A DNA stretch of 63,151 nucleotides from an uncultured Cytophagales bacterium (GTDB taxonomy: Bacteria > Bacteroidota > Bacteroidia > Cytophagales > 172606-1), in assembly GCA_902805615.1 (NCBI GenBank), contig CADCTQ010000324.1, forward strand, positions 1-63,151, given 5' to 3'. Numbering within the stretch: the first letter of the stretch is position 1; each line of letters starts with the position of its first letter. The notes beneath the pieces were generated by a model. The model ran no database searches. It was given only the letters and a program-made list of their open reading frames with translations, and had not been told where the DNA came from. Both the position numbers and the translations under genes were made by a program. This document shows, in pieces, positions 1-7,710 of this stretch.

Positions 1-12
1 TCGATGTTCGCA

Positions 13-260
13 GGAACCACCCCTGGCCCCTCCTTGATGGAGGCTACGATTAGGACACATTTTTGAAGTAGCGCGAAAAGCGGTCAGTGAGACACTGACC
101 GCGGCAGCAAGAGACATTGACGACGGCACGGAACTACCCCGATAAAGGATTCGTCTGCCGCCGTCAGTGTCTCACTGACGGCTCGGGATAGCCTTTTATG
201 ACTCTTCTGCAAAAGTGTCCTAAGCGTAGCCTTGATGGAGGAGGGGACAGGGGTGGTTCC
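13..260 (-). repeat. Palindromic interspersed element, copy A
   Basis: About 248 bp bounded by imperfect inverted ends of roughly 50 bp (13-65 against 209-260), both carrying a GGCTACGATTAGGACAC-like core. Inside are two hairpins with perfect 10-bp stems and 3-nt loops, at 80-102 (GCGGTCAGTG stem) and 160-182 (GCCGTCAGTG stem). The reverse complement matches copy C at 47261-47496 almost base for base over the central ~190 bp. The inverted ends seem to run past the window edge, since bases 1-12 pair with those just after 260. Short GAACATC-type tandem units follow at 262-291. It encodes no transposase, so it resembles a MITE or REP-like element. The remaining stretch to 465 shows no gene. Confidence 0.8.
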
Positions 261-465
261 TGCGAGCATCGAACATCGAACATCCAACATCGCCCCAATC
301 CCCTCCAAAAATTCCCGAAAAAAATTTTCATCCCGCGTAGGGGTATCCGGCTCCGGGCCGGTCTAGGGTATAACGAAACGGGAACGGCCCCCTCAACCCG
401 CACGCAGCAACCCGGGCCGGCCCTTTTTCGGCTAATCACCCATTCAATTCTTACTCCCTTCCCCG

Positions 466-2853
466 ATGAGGACGTACTACATCCTTTGCCTGGCATTGCT
501 ATGCCTTTTCCCGACGGCCGTTGCGCAAACCGCCCCGCCCGCCGCCAAGCCCGCCCTGACCCAGACCATCCGCGGCACGATCCGCGACAATGCCTCCAAA
601 ACGCCCATTCCCGGCGCCACCGTGGCCGTGCTCACCACCAGCCCGCTGAAGGGCAGCAGCACCGATGCCGACGGCAACTTCCGCATTGAAGGCGTACCCG
701 TAGGGCGCCACACCCTTCGCATCGCCTCCATCGGCTACGAAGAACAGGTCATTCCCGAAATGCTGGTGGGCTCGGGCAAGGAAATCGTGCTCACCATCGG
801 CCTCACCGAGTCGCTGGTGCAAATCCAGGAAATCGTGGTGTCGGCGGCCGAGCAGGACAAGGGCACGCCCCGCAACGAAATGGCGACGGTCAGCGCCCGG
901 TCCATTTCGGTGGAAGAGTCGAAGCGGTACGCGGCGGCCATCAACGACATTGCCCGGGCGGCCACCTCGTTTGCCGGCGTGGCGTCTCCCGAAGGCACCA
1001 GCAACGAGATCATCATCCGGGGCAACTCGCCGCGGGGCCTGCTGTGGCGGCTCGAAGGCGTAGAGGTGCCCAACCCCAACCACTTCGGCGAGGAAGGGGC
1101 CTCGGGCGGCGGCGTCAGCATCCTGAGCGTCAACATGCTCGACAACTCGGACTTCCTGACCGGCGCCTTCCCGGCCGACTACGGCAACGCCCTGTCGGGG
1201 GTGTTCGACATCAAACTGCGCAGCGGCAACAACGAAAAGCGGGAATACGCCTTCCAGGCGGGCATCATGGGCATTGACTTTGCCGCCGAAGGACCGCTGG
1301 CGAAGGGTTCCCGGGGGTCGTACCTGGTCAACTACCGCTACTCCACGCTGGCGATTCTCAACAAGGTCGGCGTCAAACTGGCCGGCGACGCGGCCCCGGA
1401 CTTCCAGGACCTTTCCTTCAAAATCAACCTGCCCACGGCCAAACGGGGTTCGTTTTCCCTCTGGGGCATCGGCGGGCTGAGCAACCAGCGGGAGGCGGCG
1501 CAAACGGACTCGACCCGCTGGGAGTCGCGGTACGACCGGTACGGGTACACGTACCTCTACAACATGGGCGCCGTGGGCCTTACGCACACGCTGCCGCTCG
1601 ACAGCAAGACGTACCTCGAATCCATCCTCTCCTACTCGGGCTACCGCAGCGGCTACCGCTCCGACTCGCTCGACAACGACCTGACGGCCATCCGCAACAA
1701 CCGCGACAGTTTTACCAACGCGGCATTCCGGGCCTCGGTGCAGTTGAACCGCAAGCTGAACGCCCGGCACACGGTACGTACGGGCCTCATTTACAGCGCC
1801 CTGTCCTTTAACCTGTACTCCGAGGCCCGCGACGACGAACAGGACAACCAGCTCGTACGGCAGCTCGAAAACCGGGGCAACTCGGGTTCGGTGCAGGCGT
1901 ACGGCCAGTGGAAATACCGCATCACGCCGGGCCTGACGCTCAACTCGGGCGTGCACGTGCTGCACTTTGCCCTCAATGGCAACACGTCGGTGGAACCCCG
2001 CGCCGGGATCAAGTGGCAGTTTTCGCCCCGGCAGTCGGTGGGGGCGGCCTTCGGGGTGCACAGCCGGCTCGAAAGCACGTCCACGTACTTTGCGCAGACG
2101 CCGCTGGCCGACGGGAGCTACGCGCAGCCCAACCGGGACCTGGCCCTCACCAAAGCCCGCCACTACGTGCTCTCCTACGACCACCAACTGCGCGACGACC
2201 TGCGGCTGAAGGTGGAAACGTACTACCAGCAGCTCTTCAACGTGCCCATCTCCACGGACCCCACCAACGCGTCTTCGGCGCTGAACGCGGAGGACGGCTT
2301 TACCACGGATACCCTCGCCAGCGGGGGCACGGGCCGCAACTACGGGCTGGAAATGACGCTGGAGAAGAACTTCACGAACAACTTTTACTTCCTGGCGACG
2401 GGCTCCCTGTTCAACTCGCTGTACACCGGCGCCGACGGCATCGAACGCAGCACGCGGTTCAACGGCAACTTCATCACCAACCTCACGGCGGGCAAGGAGT
2501 TTAAGGTGGGCCGCAACAAGAACAACCTGATCGGGGCGAACCTGCGGTGGACCTGGGCCGGCGGCAACCGCTATACGCCCGTTGACCTGGAAGCCTCTCG
2601 GACGAAAGGGGAAGCGGTGTTCGTGGAAAACCAGCGGTACAGCTTGCAGAATCCCGATTACTACCGCCTCGACCTGCGGATCAGCTACCGGAAAAACCGT
2701 CCCAGGGCGTCGCACATTCTCTCGCTGGACTTGCAGAATGCGACCAACCGCCTCAACCCGTTCAACCAGTACTATGACGAAGAAAAAGGCCGGGTGGAGA
2801 CCAGCTACCATACGGGGTTGATTCCGATCCTGAATTACCGTATCGAGTTTTAA
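466..2853 (+). CDS. TonB-dependent receptor with carboxypeptidase-D-like N-terminal domain
   Basis: Outer-membrane, TonB-energised uptake channel of 795 residues. Residues 1-20 form a signal peptide (hydrophobic ILCLALLCLFPTAVA, cleavage near AVA-Q). Residues ~35-120 form the carboxypeptidase-regulatory-like beta-sandwich (IRGTIRDNASKTPIPGATV, then DADGNFRIEGVPVGRHTL) common in Bacteroidota receptors. A plug domain starts near EIVVSAAEQ at ~130, and a beta-barrel fills the rest, ending in aromatic phenylalanine (YRIEF). It is shorter than most SusC proteins (~1000 residues) and no SusD partner is nearby, so the substrate is unknown and a siderophore or small-molecule receptor is as likely as a glycan transporter. 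It stands alone between two repeat regions. Confidence 0.93.
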   Translation: MRTYYILCLALLCLFPTAVAQTAPPAAKPALTQTIRGTIRDNASKTPIPGATVAVLTTSPLKGSSTDADGNFRIEGVPVGRHTLRIASIGYEEQVIPEMLVGSGKEIVLTIGLTESLVQIQEIVVSAAEQDKGTPRNEMATVSARSISVEESKRYAAAINDIARAATSFAGVASPEGTSNEIIIRGNSPRGLLWRLEGVEVPNPNHFGEEGASGGGVSILSVNMLDNSDFLTGAFPADYGNALSGVFDIKLRSGNNEKREYAFQAGIMGIDFAAEGPLAKGSRGSYLVNYRYSTLAILNKVGVKLAGDAAPDFQDLSFKINLPTAKRGSFSLWGIGGLSNQREAAQTDSTRWESRYDRYGYTYLYNMGAVGLTHTLPLDSKTYLESILSYSGYRSGYRSDSLDNDLTAIRNNRDSFTNAAFRASVQLNRKLNARHTVRTGLIYSALSFNLYSEARDDEQDNQLVRQLENRGNSGSVQAYGQWKYRITPGLTLNSGVHVLHFALNGNTSVEPRAGIKWQFSPRQSVGAAFGVHSRLESTSTYFAQTPLADGSYAQPNRDLALTKARHYVLSYDHQLRDDLRLKVETYYQQLFNVPISTDPTNASSALNAEDGFTTDTLASGGTGRNYGLEMTLEKNFTNNFYFLATGSLFNSLYTGADGIERSTRFNGNFITNLTAGKEFKVGRNKNNLIGANLRWTWAGGNRYTPVDLEASRTKGEAVFVENQRYSLQNPDYYRLDLRISYRKNRPRASHILSLDLQNATNRLNPFNQYYDEEKGRVETSYHTGLIPILNYRIEF

Positions 2854-2920
2854 CGGTGATGCTCTGATGCCTGGTGGGGTTTCTCGTAGAAGGGTTTCTC
2901 GCGGATGACGCGGGGAAAAG

Positions 2921-2975
2921 AAGGGTTTCTCGCAGACCTGCCCTGTAAGGGTCTCGCGGATCAGGGCGCAGATGA
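2921..2975 (+). repeat. Left arm of a large inverted repeat
   Basis: These 55 bp are the exact reverse complement of 3857-3911. The arm contains GGGTTTCTCGCAGACC and GATCAGGGCGCAGATGA. Perfect identity over 55 bp argues for recent copying or gene conversion rather than chance. Confidence 0.9.
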
Positions 2976-3032
2976 CCGCAGATTTTTGGTTGAAGAATGT
3001 TTGGACGGGTGATGCTTGGAGGTGTCGTAACG

Positions 3033-3091
3033 TTCGATCCCGCAGATTTAGGCAAAGCACTTTTGCTCGAATGATTTGGTTACGTGCCGTA
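3033..3091 (+). repeat. ~60-bp periodic unit, left arm
   Basis: These 59 bp are the exact reverse complement of 3677-3735. A diverged second unit follows immediately to about 3150: the landmark TTTTGCT recurs about 60 bp later. The units carry TCGATCCCGCAGATTTAGGC and GAATGATTTGGTTACG. Confidence 0.85.
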
Positions 3092-3205
3092 GCATTCAAT
3101 CTCGCAGATGTAGATAAACCTTTTTGCTGCAATGATTTGCGATAGGTCCCGCAGCATTGGACTCGTTCGTCTCTGGTTTTGGAGGAGATGTGCCATTCTG
3201 GCGGA

Positions 3206-3457
3206 GAACCACCCCTGTCCCCACCTCCATCAAGGCTACGATTAGGACACATTTGTGGAACCTGCTCCAAAGACCATCCCGAGCCGTCATCCAGACACTG
3301 ACGGCGGCGGACACTGACGGCGGCGTGCGGATCTTCATGGAGGTTGTTCCGTGCAGTTGTCGGTGTCTCTTGCTGCCGTGGTCAGTGTCTTCACTGACCA
3401 CTTTTCGCACAATTTCACAAAGTGTCCTAATCGTAGCCTTGATGGAGGAGGGGAACC
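3206..3457 (+). repeat. Palindromic interspersed element, copy B (diverged)
   Basis: Same architecture and orientation as copy C: inverted ends with GGCTACGATTAGGACAC near 3232-3250 and GTGTCCTAATCGTAGCC near 3422-3438, and an internal CCGAGCCGTCA...TCTTGCTGCCG core. The hairpins are degraded: the first has lost its symmetry and gained a CACTGACGGCGGC duplication, and the second is GTGGTCAGTG-TCTT-CACTGACCAC. It sits exactly between the arms of the larger inverted repeat. Confidence 0.75.
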
Positions 3458-3616
3458 GTAACAAACGGCTGCGCTGACAGGAGCATTAAGTGGTACGCCT
3501 ACTGCCTCTTATCAGCGGGGCCGATGGGTACGGCTCCCCTCCTTTTTGCAAGGAGGGGCCGGGGGTGGTTCTCTCCATCAACGCACAGTTTATCAAGCGC
3601 AAACGGGTTTAGTGCT

Positions 3617-3800
3617 ACGGCACTTACTGCGAATCATTCGAGCAAAACTGTTCCGCTCACATTTGAGATCGAACGTTACGGCACGTAACCAAATCATTCG
3701 AGCAAAAGTGCTTTGCCTAAATCTGCGGGATCGAATGCCACGGCAATTGCCAAAGATCATTTGAGCAAAAACGGTCCGCTCACCATCTGCGGGATCGAAC
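3617..3800 (-). repeat. Array of three ~60-bp repeat units
   Basis: The landmark GAGCAAAA recurs near 3640, 3700 and 3763, giving a period of 60-63 bp. Each unit has a TACGGCAC-like start, the ATCATTCGAGCAAAA middle and an ATCTGCGGGATCGAA end. The middle unit (3677-3735) is the perfect inverted partner of 3033-3091. Confidence 0.8.
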
Positions 3801-3856
3801 GTTACGACGCTTACAGAAATTCCGCGCCCAAGTATTTCCCAAGCCAAAATCTGCGT

Positions 3857-3911
3857 TCATCTGCGCCCTGATCCGCGAGACCCTTACAGGGCAGGTCTGC
3901 GAGAAACCCTT
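3857..3911 (-). repeat. Right arm of the large inverted repeat
   Basis: Exact 55-bp reverse complement of 2921-2975. It ends about 30 bp before the serS stop codon (convergent side), so it may also help terminate transcription coming from serS. Confidence 0.9.
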
Positions 3912-3941
3912 CCATGCCTCCCGCGCCATCCCCGAGAAACC

Positions 3942-5216
3942 CTACCCAATCCTATCAAACCCCGTGTACGGCCGCAGCACCTCCGGAATGGCGATGCCGT
4001 TTTCGGATTGGTTGTTTTCCAGCAGCGCCGCCAGGATGCGGGGCAGGGCCAGGGCGCTGCCGTTGAGCGTATGCAAAAGGCTCGTTTTCTTGTTCTCGTC
4101 CCGGTAACGCAATTTGAGGCGGTTGGCCTGGAACGTTTCGAAGTTGCTCACCGAACTGACCTCCAGCCAGCGGCCCTGGGCGGCCGAATACACCTCCATG
4201 TCGTAGGTAAGCGCCGAGGCAAAACTCATGTCGCCGCCGCACAGCCGCAGCACCCGGTAGGGCAAGCCCAGTTGTTGCAACAGCCCCTGCACGTGCCGGC
4301 TCATCTCCTCCAGCGCCGCGTACGACCGTTCCGGGGCTTCCACCCGCACGATTTCCACCTTGTCGAACTGGTGCAGGCGGTTGAGGCCCCGCACGTGGGC
4401 GCCCCAGGAACCGGCTTCCCGGCGGAAACAGGGCGTGTAGCCCACGTTCCGCACCGGCAGGTCTTTCGCCTCCAGGATCACGTCGCGGTAGATGTTGGTG
4501 ATGGGCACCTCCGCCGTCGGAATCAGGTACAGGTTGTCCTCGGTAACGAAGTACATCTGTCCCTCCTTGTCGGGCAACTGGCCCGTGCCGAAGCCCGAAT
4601 CCGCGTTGACCACGATCGGCGGCTGGATTTCGACGTAGCCTGCTTGCAGGGCCTGATCGAGGAAAAAGTTGATCATGGCCCGCTGGAGCCGCGCCCCCTT
4701 GCCCTTGTACACCGGGAAGCCCGCCCCCGCGATCTTGGTGCCCAGTTCAAAGTCAATGATGTCGTACTTCTTGATCAGTTCCCAGTGCGGCAGCGACCCG
4801 GCCGGCAGTTGCGGCACCTGGCCGTGCTGGAGCACCACCTCATTGTCTTCGGCCGTGCGGCCTTCGGGCACGCTGGCGTGCGGCACGTTGGGCAGGGTCA
4901 CCAGCAGGCGCTGCAACTCTTCTTCCACGCGCCGCATCTGCTCTTCGAGGTCTTTGGCCTGCGCCTTCAGGGCCGCGGTTTGGGCTTTGGCACCCTCCGC
5001 TTCCTCCTTTTTACCCGCCTTCATAAGAGCCCCGATTTCCTTGGCCAGGTTGTTGGATTGCGCCAGCGTACTGTCGAGTTGGGTCTGGGCGTCGCGGCGG
5101 CGCTGGTCGAGGGACAATACTTGCGCAACGGCTTCGCCGGCATGGGGGAAGTGCTTCTTCTGCAAGCCTTTAATGACCGTTTCTCTGTTCTCGCGCAGGT
5201 AAGGAATGTAAAGCAT
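3942..5216 (-). CDS. serS: Seryl-tRNA synthetase
   Basis: Cytoplasmic class II aminoacyl-tRNA synthetase that charges tRNA-Ser with serine. The reading frame is open further upstream, but I start at MLYIPYLRENRETV (424 residues, the usual family length) because family proteins begin there and the extra 22 codons are not conserved-looking. The N-terminal ~100 residues form the tRNA-binding helical arm, rich in Lys/Glu/Ala. The core carries motif 2 (CFRREAGSWGAHVRG) and motif 3 (ENGIAIPEVLRPYTGF near the C-terminus). It is transcribed toward the inverted-repeat spacer. A 25-bp palindrome separates it from upstream lysC. Confidence 0.97.
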   Translation of the reverse strand: MLYIPYLRENRETVIKGLQKKHFPHAGEAVAQVLSLDQRRRDAQTQLDSTLAQSNNLAKEIGALMKAGKKEEAEGAKAQTAALKAQAKDLEEQMRRVEEELQRLLVTLPNVPHASVPEGRTAEDNEVVLQHGQVPQLPAGSLPHWELIKKYDIIDFELGTKIAGAGFPVYKGKGARLQRAMINFFLDQALQAGYVEIQPPIVVNADSGFGTGQLPDKEGQMYFVTEDNLYLIPTAEVPITNIYRDVILEAKDLPVRNVGYTPCFRREAGSWGAHVRGLNRLHQFDKVEIVRVEAPERSYAALEEMSRHVQGLLQQLGLPYRVLRLCGGDMSFASALTYDMEVYSAAQGRWLEVSSVSNFETFQANRLKLRYRDENKKTSLLHTLNGSALALPRILAALLENNQSENGIAIPEVLRPYTGFDRIG

Positions 5217-5350
5217 GGGTTGGTAAGGGAATGAATGGCTTCTGATGGTAAATGCCGGGCGCCTCGCATGGATGCGGAGCACGCCAGGTTAATCAATCCA
5301 AAAACTTCGTTTACAAGCTTTTAAGTATTTCAGCGGCACTTTCCGGTACT

Positions 5351-5423
5351 GTCATTCCCGGAGGGAATCTTTTTAAAGTACGACATGCATTGCGTATCTA
5401 AAAAGATTCCCTCCGGGAATGAC
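5351..5423 (-). terminator. 25-bp perfect inverted repeat after lysC, terminator-like
   Basis: 5351-5375 and 5399-5423 are perfect reverse complements (25 bp, 23-nt loop), with GTCATTCCCGGAGGGAATC at the base and a run of A/T at the loop side. It lies just past the lysC stop on the minus strand and upstream of serS. The AT run is inside the stem rather than after it, so it is not a textbook intrinsic terminator. It may instead be a repeated palindrome family used as one. Confidence 0.5.
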
Positions 5424-5484
5424 ACGAAAGGGGGCTTGTCCGAATTACGTCACGGCTTGCTTTGCCCCGCATGCAGCCTCCGGC

Positions 5485-6819
5485 TCAGTGCGCCTCGGCC
5501 AGTTGGAATAAGCCTTCGTTGAGGGCGTTGAGGGTGGCGTTCTTCTTTTCGGTGACCACCAGCACGGAAATGTTGTGCACGCTGCCGCCGAAAGAGATCA
5601 TCCGCACCGGAATGTCCTTGATCGCATTAAACACCCGGGCAATGATGCCGTGCCGGTCGAGGCTGAAGCTGCCCACCACGCAGATGATGCTCAGGTCGCG
5701 GTCCACCTCCACGCGGCTGAAGGCTTTCAGTTCGCCGATGATCTCGTCGAGGTGCACCGGGTTGTCAATGGTGAGCGACACGGCCACTTCGGAGGTCGTG
5801 ATCACGTCAATGGGCGTTTTGTACCGCTGGAACACTTCGAACACTTTCGTCAGGAAGCCGTAGGCCAGCAGCATGCGGCTCGACTGGATGCGGATGGCCG
5901 TAATGCCGTCCTTGGCGGCAATGGCTTTGATGTCGCGTTCTTCGGTGGTACTGTTGGTGATGAGCGTGCCGCGGGCTTCGGGCTGCATCGTGTTGAGCAG
6001 CCGCACGGGAATGTTGTAGAGCTTGGCCGGCCGGATGCTGAACGGGTGCAGGATTTTAGCCCCGAAGTACGCCAGTTCGGCCGCCTCGTCGAAGGAGAGT
6101 TCGGCGATGGGAAACGTATTTTTGACGATCCGGGGGTCGTTGTTGTGCATCCCGTCAATGTCGGTCCAGATTTGCACTTCTTCGGCCCGGATGGCCGCAC
6201 CCACCAGCGAAGCCGTATAGTCGCTGCCGCCGCGCTTGAGGTTGTCAATCTCGCCGCCCGGGTTGCGGCAGATGTAGCCCTGGGTGATGAAAATGTCCAC
6301 GCCCGGTTGGGCGGCAATGGCTTTGCCCAGTTCCCGTTCGGTGAAGTCGAGGACGGGTTCTTCGTCGGCGTCAATGCGCATGAAGTCCAGGGCCGGCAGC
6401 AGCGCCGCGTTGACGCCGGTTTCGTGCAGGTAGGCAATGAACAGCTGCGTGGAAATGAGTTCGCCTTCGGCCACCAGTTCCTTGCTTTCCTTCACCGCGT
6501 AGGGCTTGCCGGTCAGCGAACGGATGAAGCCAAAGTGCTCGGCGATCACGGCCTGCCCCTTGGCGAGACCTCCGGGCGTGCCGTACAGCCCGCCGATGAA
6601 CGCCTGGTAGCTCCCGTGGAGCTTGTCAATGGCGGCAGTGGCGGCGGCCGGGTCGCCCTTGCCGATGAGGTCGCCGATTTCGATGAGGCTGTTGGTCGTG
6701 CCCGATACGGCCGACAGCACGACCAGCTTGCGGGCATCGTCCTGGGTAATGAGGCGGGCGACGGCGTGCATCCGTTCGGGTTTTCCAACTGACGTGCCCC
6801 CAAATTTGAGTACTTTCAT
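5485..6819 (-). CDS. lysC: Aspartate kinase
   Basis: Phosphorylates L-aspartate, the first step toward lysine, threonine, methionine and diaminopimelate. The 444-residue protein starts at MKVLKFGGTSVGKPERM, where KFGGTSVG is the diagnostic N-terminal kinase motif. An upstream in-frame ATG would add 14 residues and was not used. The catalytic amino-acid-kinase domain covers ~1-280 (RGGSDYTASLVGAAI, WTDIDGMHNNDPRIV). The C-terminal ~150 residues are two ACT domains (DVITTSEVAVSLTID; IICVVGSFSLDRHG), implying allosteric feedback by an end-product amino acid. ribH lies 46 bp upstream on the same strand, so they may be co-transcribed. The monofunctional form has no fused homoserine dehydrogenase. 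Confidence 0.96.
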   Translation of the reverse strand: MKVLKFGGTSVGKPERMHAVARLITQDDARKLVVLSAVSGTTNSLIEIGDLIGKGDPAAATAAIDKLHGSYQAFIGGLYGTPGGLAKGQAVIAEHFGFIRSLTGKPYAVKESKELVAEGELISTQLFIAYLHETGVNAALLPALDFMRIDADEEPVLDFTERELGKAIAAQPGVDIFITQGYICRNPGGEIDNLKRGGSDYTASLVGAAIRAEEVQIWTDIDGMHNNDPRIVKNTFPIAELSFDEAAELAYFGAKILHPFSIRPAKLYNIPVRLLNTMQPEARGTLITNSTTEERDIKAIAAKDGITAIRIQSSRMLLAYGFLTKVFEVFQRYKTPIDVITTSEVAVSLTIDNPVHLDEIIGELKAFSRVEVDRDLSIICVVGSFSLDRHGIIARVFNAIKDIPVRMISFGGSVHNISVLVVTEKKNATLNALNEGLFQLAEAH

Positions 6820-6865
6820 GTGATGGTAAGGAAGGTTGAATGGTAATGTGGTAAGCGGCAATAAT

Positions 6866-7342
6866 TCAGAACCCGAGCATTTTGATGGCCGTAACGGCGG
6901 CTTCGTCGCCCTTGTTGCCGTGCCGGCCGCCGGCCCGGTCGAGGGCCTGCTCCAGCGTGTTGGGCGTCAGTACGCCGAAGATGACCGGCTTGTTGAACTT
7001 CAGCCCGACGTCGGTCAGGCCGTGGGCCACCGCGTTGCAGATGAAGTCGAAGTGCCGGGTTTCGCCCTGGATCACGCAGCCCAGGCAGATCACCGCGTCA
7101 ATGTCGGCGCGTTCGGCCACCCACTGGGCGCCCAGGGTGAGTTCGAAGGAGCCGGGCACGTTCTTGCGGATGATGTTTTCGGCCTGCGCGCCTTCCTTGA
7201 GCAGCGTGCGGTGGGCGCCTTCAAACAGCGCCTCCGTCACCTGGGCATTCCATTCCGCCACCACAATCGCAAAGCGTTTGCCGGCCACGTCGGCAATGTT
7301 CTTGTCGGAGTATTCGCTCAGGTTTTTAAGGGTTGTAGCCAT
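6866..7342 (-). CDS. ribH: 6,7-dimethyl-8-ribityllumazine synthase
   Basis: Condenses 5-amino-6-ribitylaminouracil with dihydroxybutanone phosphate to make the riboflavin precursor lumazine. It is cytoplasmic and usually assembles into pentamers or icosahedral capsids. The 158 residues are normal length. Visible family motifs are VAEWNAQVTEAL (substrate loop), VPGSFELTLGAQW and CVIQGETRHFDFICNAVAHG with the catalytic histidine at 97, then FGVLTPNTLEQALDRAGG. It lies downstream of the TPR membrane protein across a repeat-containing spacer and upstream of lysC. No other rib genes are in the window. Confidence 0.97.
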   Translation of the reverse strand: MATTLKNLSEYSDKNIADVAGKRFAIVVAEWNAQVTEALFEGAHRTLLKEGAQAENIIRKNVPGSFELTLGAQWVAERADIDAVICLGCVIQGETRHFDFICNAVAHGLTDVGLKFNKPVIFGVLTPNTLEQALDRAGGRHGNKGDEAAVTAIKMLGF

Positions 7343-7344
7343 GA

Positions 7345-7377
7345 TTCGATGTTGGATGTTCGATGCCCGATGTTCGG
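7345..7377 (+). repeat. 33-bp inverted repeat, left copy
   Basis: Built from short GATGTTGGATGTTCGATG-type units; exact reverse complement of 7611-7643. Similar GAACATCGAACATC units follow element copy A at 262-291, so this is a dispersed family. Confidence 0.8.
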
Positions 7378-7504
7378 ATTACCGGATTTTTTATACGGTT
7401 ACGAAATGAAGATTACGTATTTAATTGAGATTAACTATCTCATAATCAAAGAAGTGCCCTCCGATTATCAGTTTAATCCGTTGAATCCTGGTATTAAAGC
7501 GGGC

Positions 7505-7512
7505 CAAAGTTA
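7505..7512 (-). promoter_or_regulatory. Candidate -7 box for ribH-lysC
   Basis: TAACTTTG on the minus strand fits the Bacteroidota TAnnTTTG -7 consensus and lies about 160 bp upstream of ribH. No TTTG is found at the expected spacing, so the call is weak. Confidence 0.25.
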
Positions 7513-7610
7513 TTGCAAATGCGCAGATTGGCCGTTATTCTTCCCCGCGATTCAGCCGTTTCGTGGGGCCCACATTGAATGCTCAGCGCGGAATGAGGCA
7601 GTGTGAATTG

Positions 7611-7643
7611 CGAACATCGGGCATCGAACATCCAACATCGAAT
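7611..7643 (-). repeat. 33-bp inverted repeat, right copy
   Basis: Exact reverse complement of 7345-7377. It sits about 70 bp beyond the stop of the upstream TPR gene. Confidence 0.8.
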
Positions 7644-7710
7644 TTTCCACAAACAAAAAAGGATAAAGCGGGGCTCTATCCTTTCGGGTGGTTCAGCGGG
7701 AGCGCAGAAG

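Larger units (their letters stand above)
2854..3941. other. Gene-free spacer made of nested inverted repeats
   Basis: About 1.1 kb with no credible gene. The outer parts are inverted copies of each other: 2921-2975 pairs perfectly with 3857-3911 (55 bp) and 3033-3091 pairs perfectly with 3677-3735 (59 bp). Element copy B (3206-3457) lies between the arms. A further fragment of the element end, CAAGGAGGGGCCGGGGGTGG, is at 3551-3570. The repeated motif GGGTTTCTCG occurs several times just after the receptor stop (2875-2935). It separates the plus-strand receptor from the convergent minus-strand serS. Confidence 0.8.
7343..7710. other. Spacer with inverted repeat between TPR gene and ribH
   Basis: No gene seen. 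The ends are a perfect 33-bp inverted repeat (7345-7377 and 7611-7643). The ~230 bp between them are more AT-rich than the coding sequence. A TAACTTTG match to the Bacteroidota -7 box lies on the minus strand at 7505-7512, but without a well-spaced -33 TTTG. Confidence 0.6.

Noticed and set aside
84..308. Short ORF in element copy A (and a similar one at 47219-47425) encoding SHKRLSRAVSETLTAADES
   Set aside because: The peptide is conserved only because the DNA repeat is conserved; it is Arg/Ser-rich, lacks a start signal, and is damaged in copy B.
499..3270. 923-codon open frame antisense to the TonB receptor
   Set aside because: High GC and codon usage of the sense gene keep the antisense frame open; its composition (Arg/Gly/Val/His-rich) is not protein-like.
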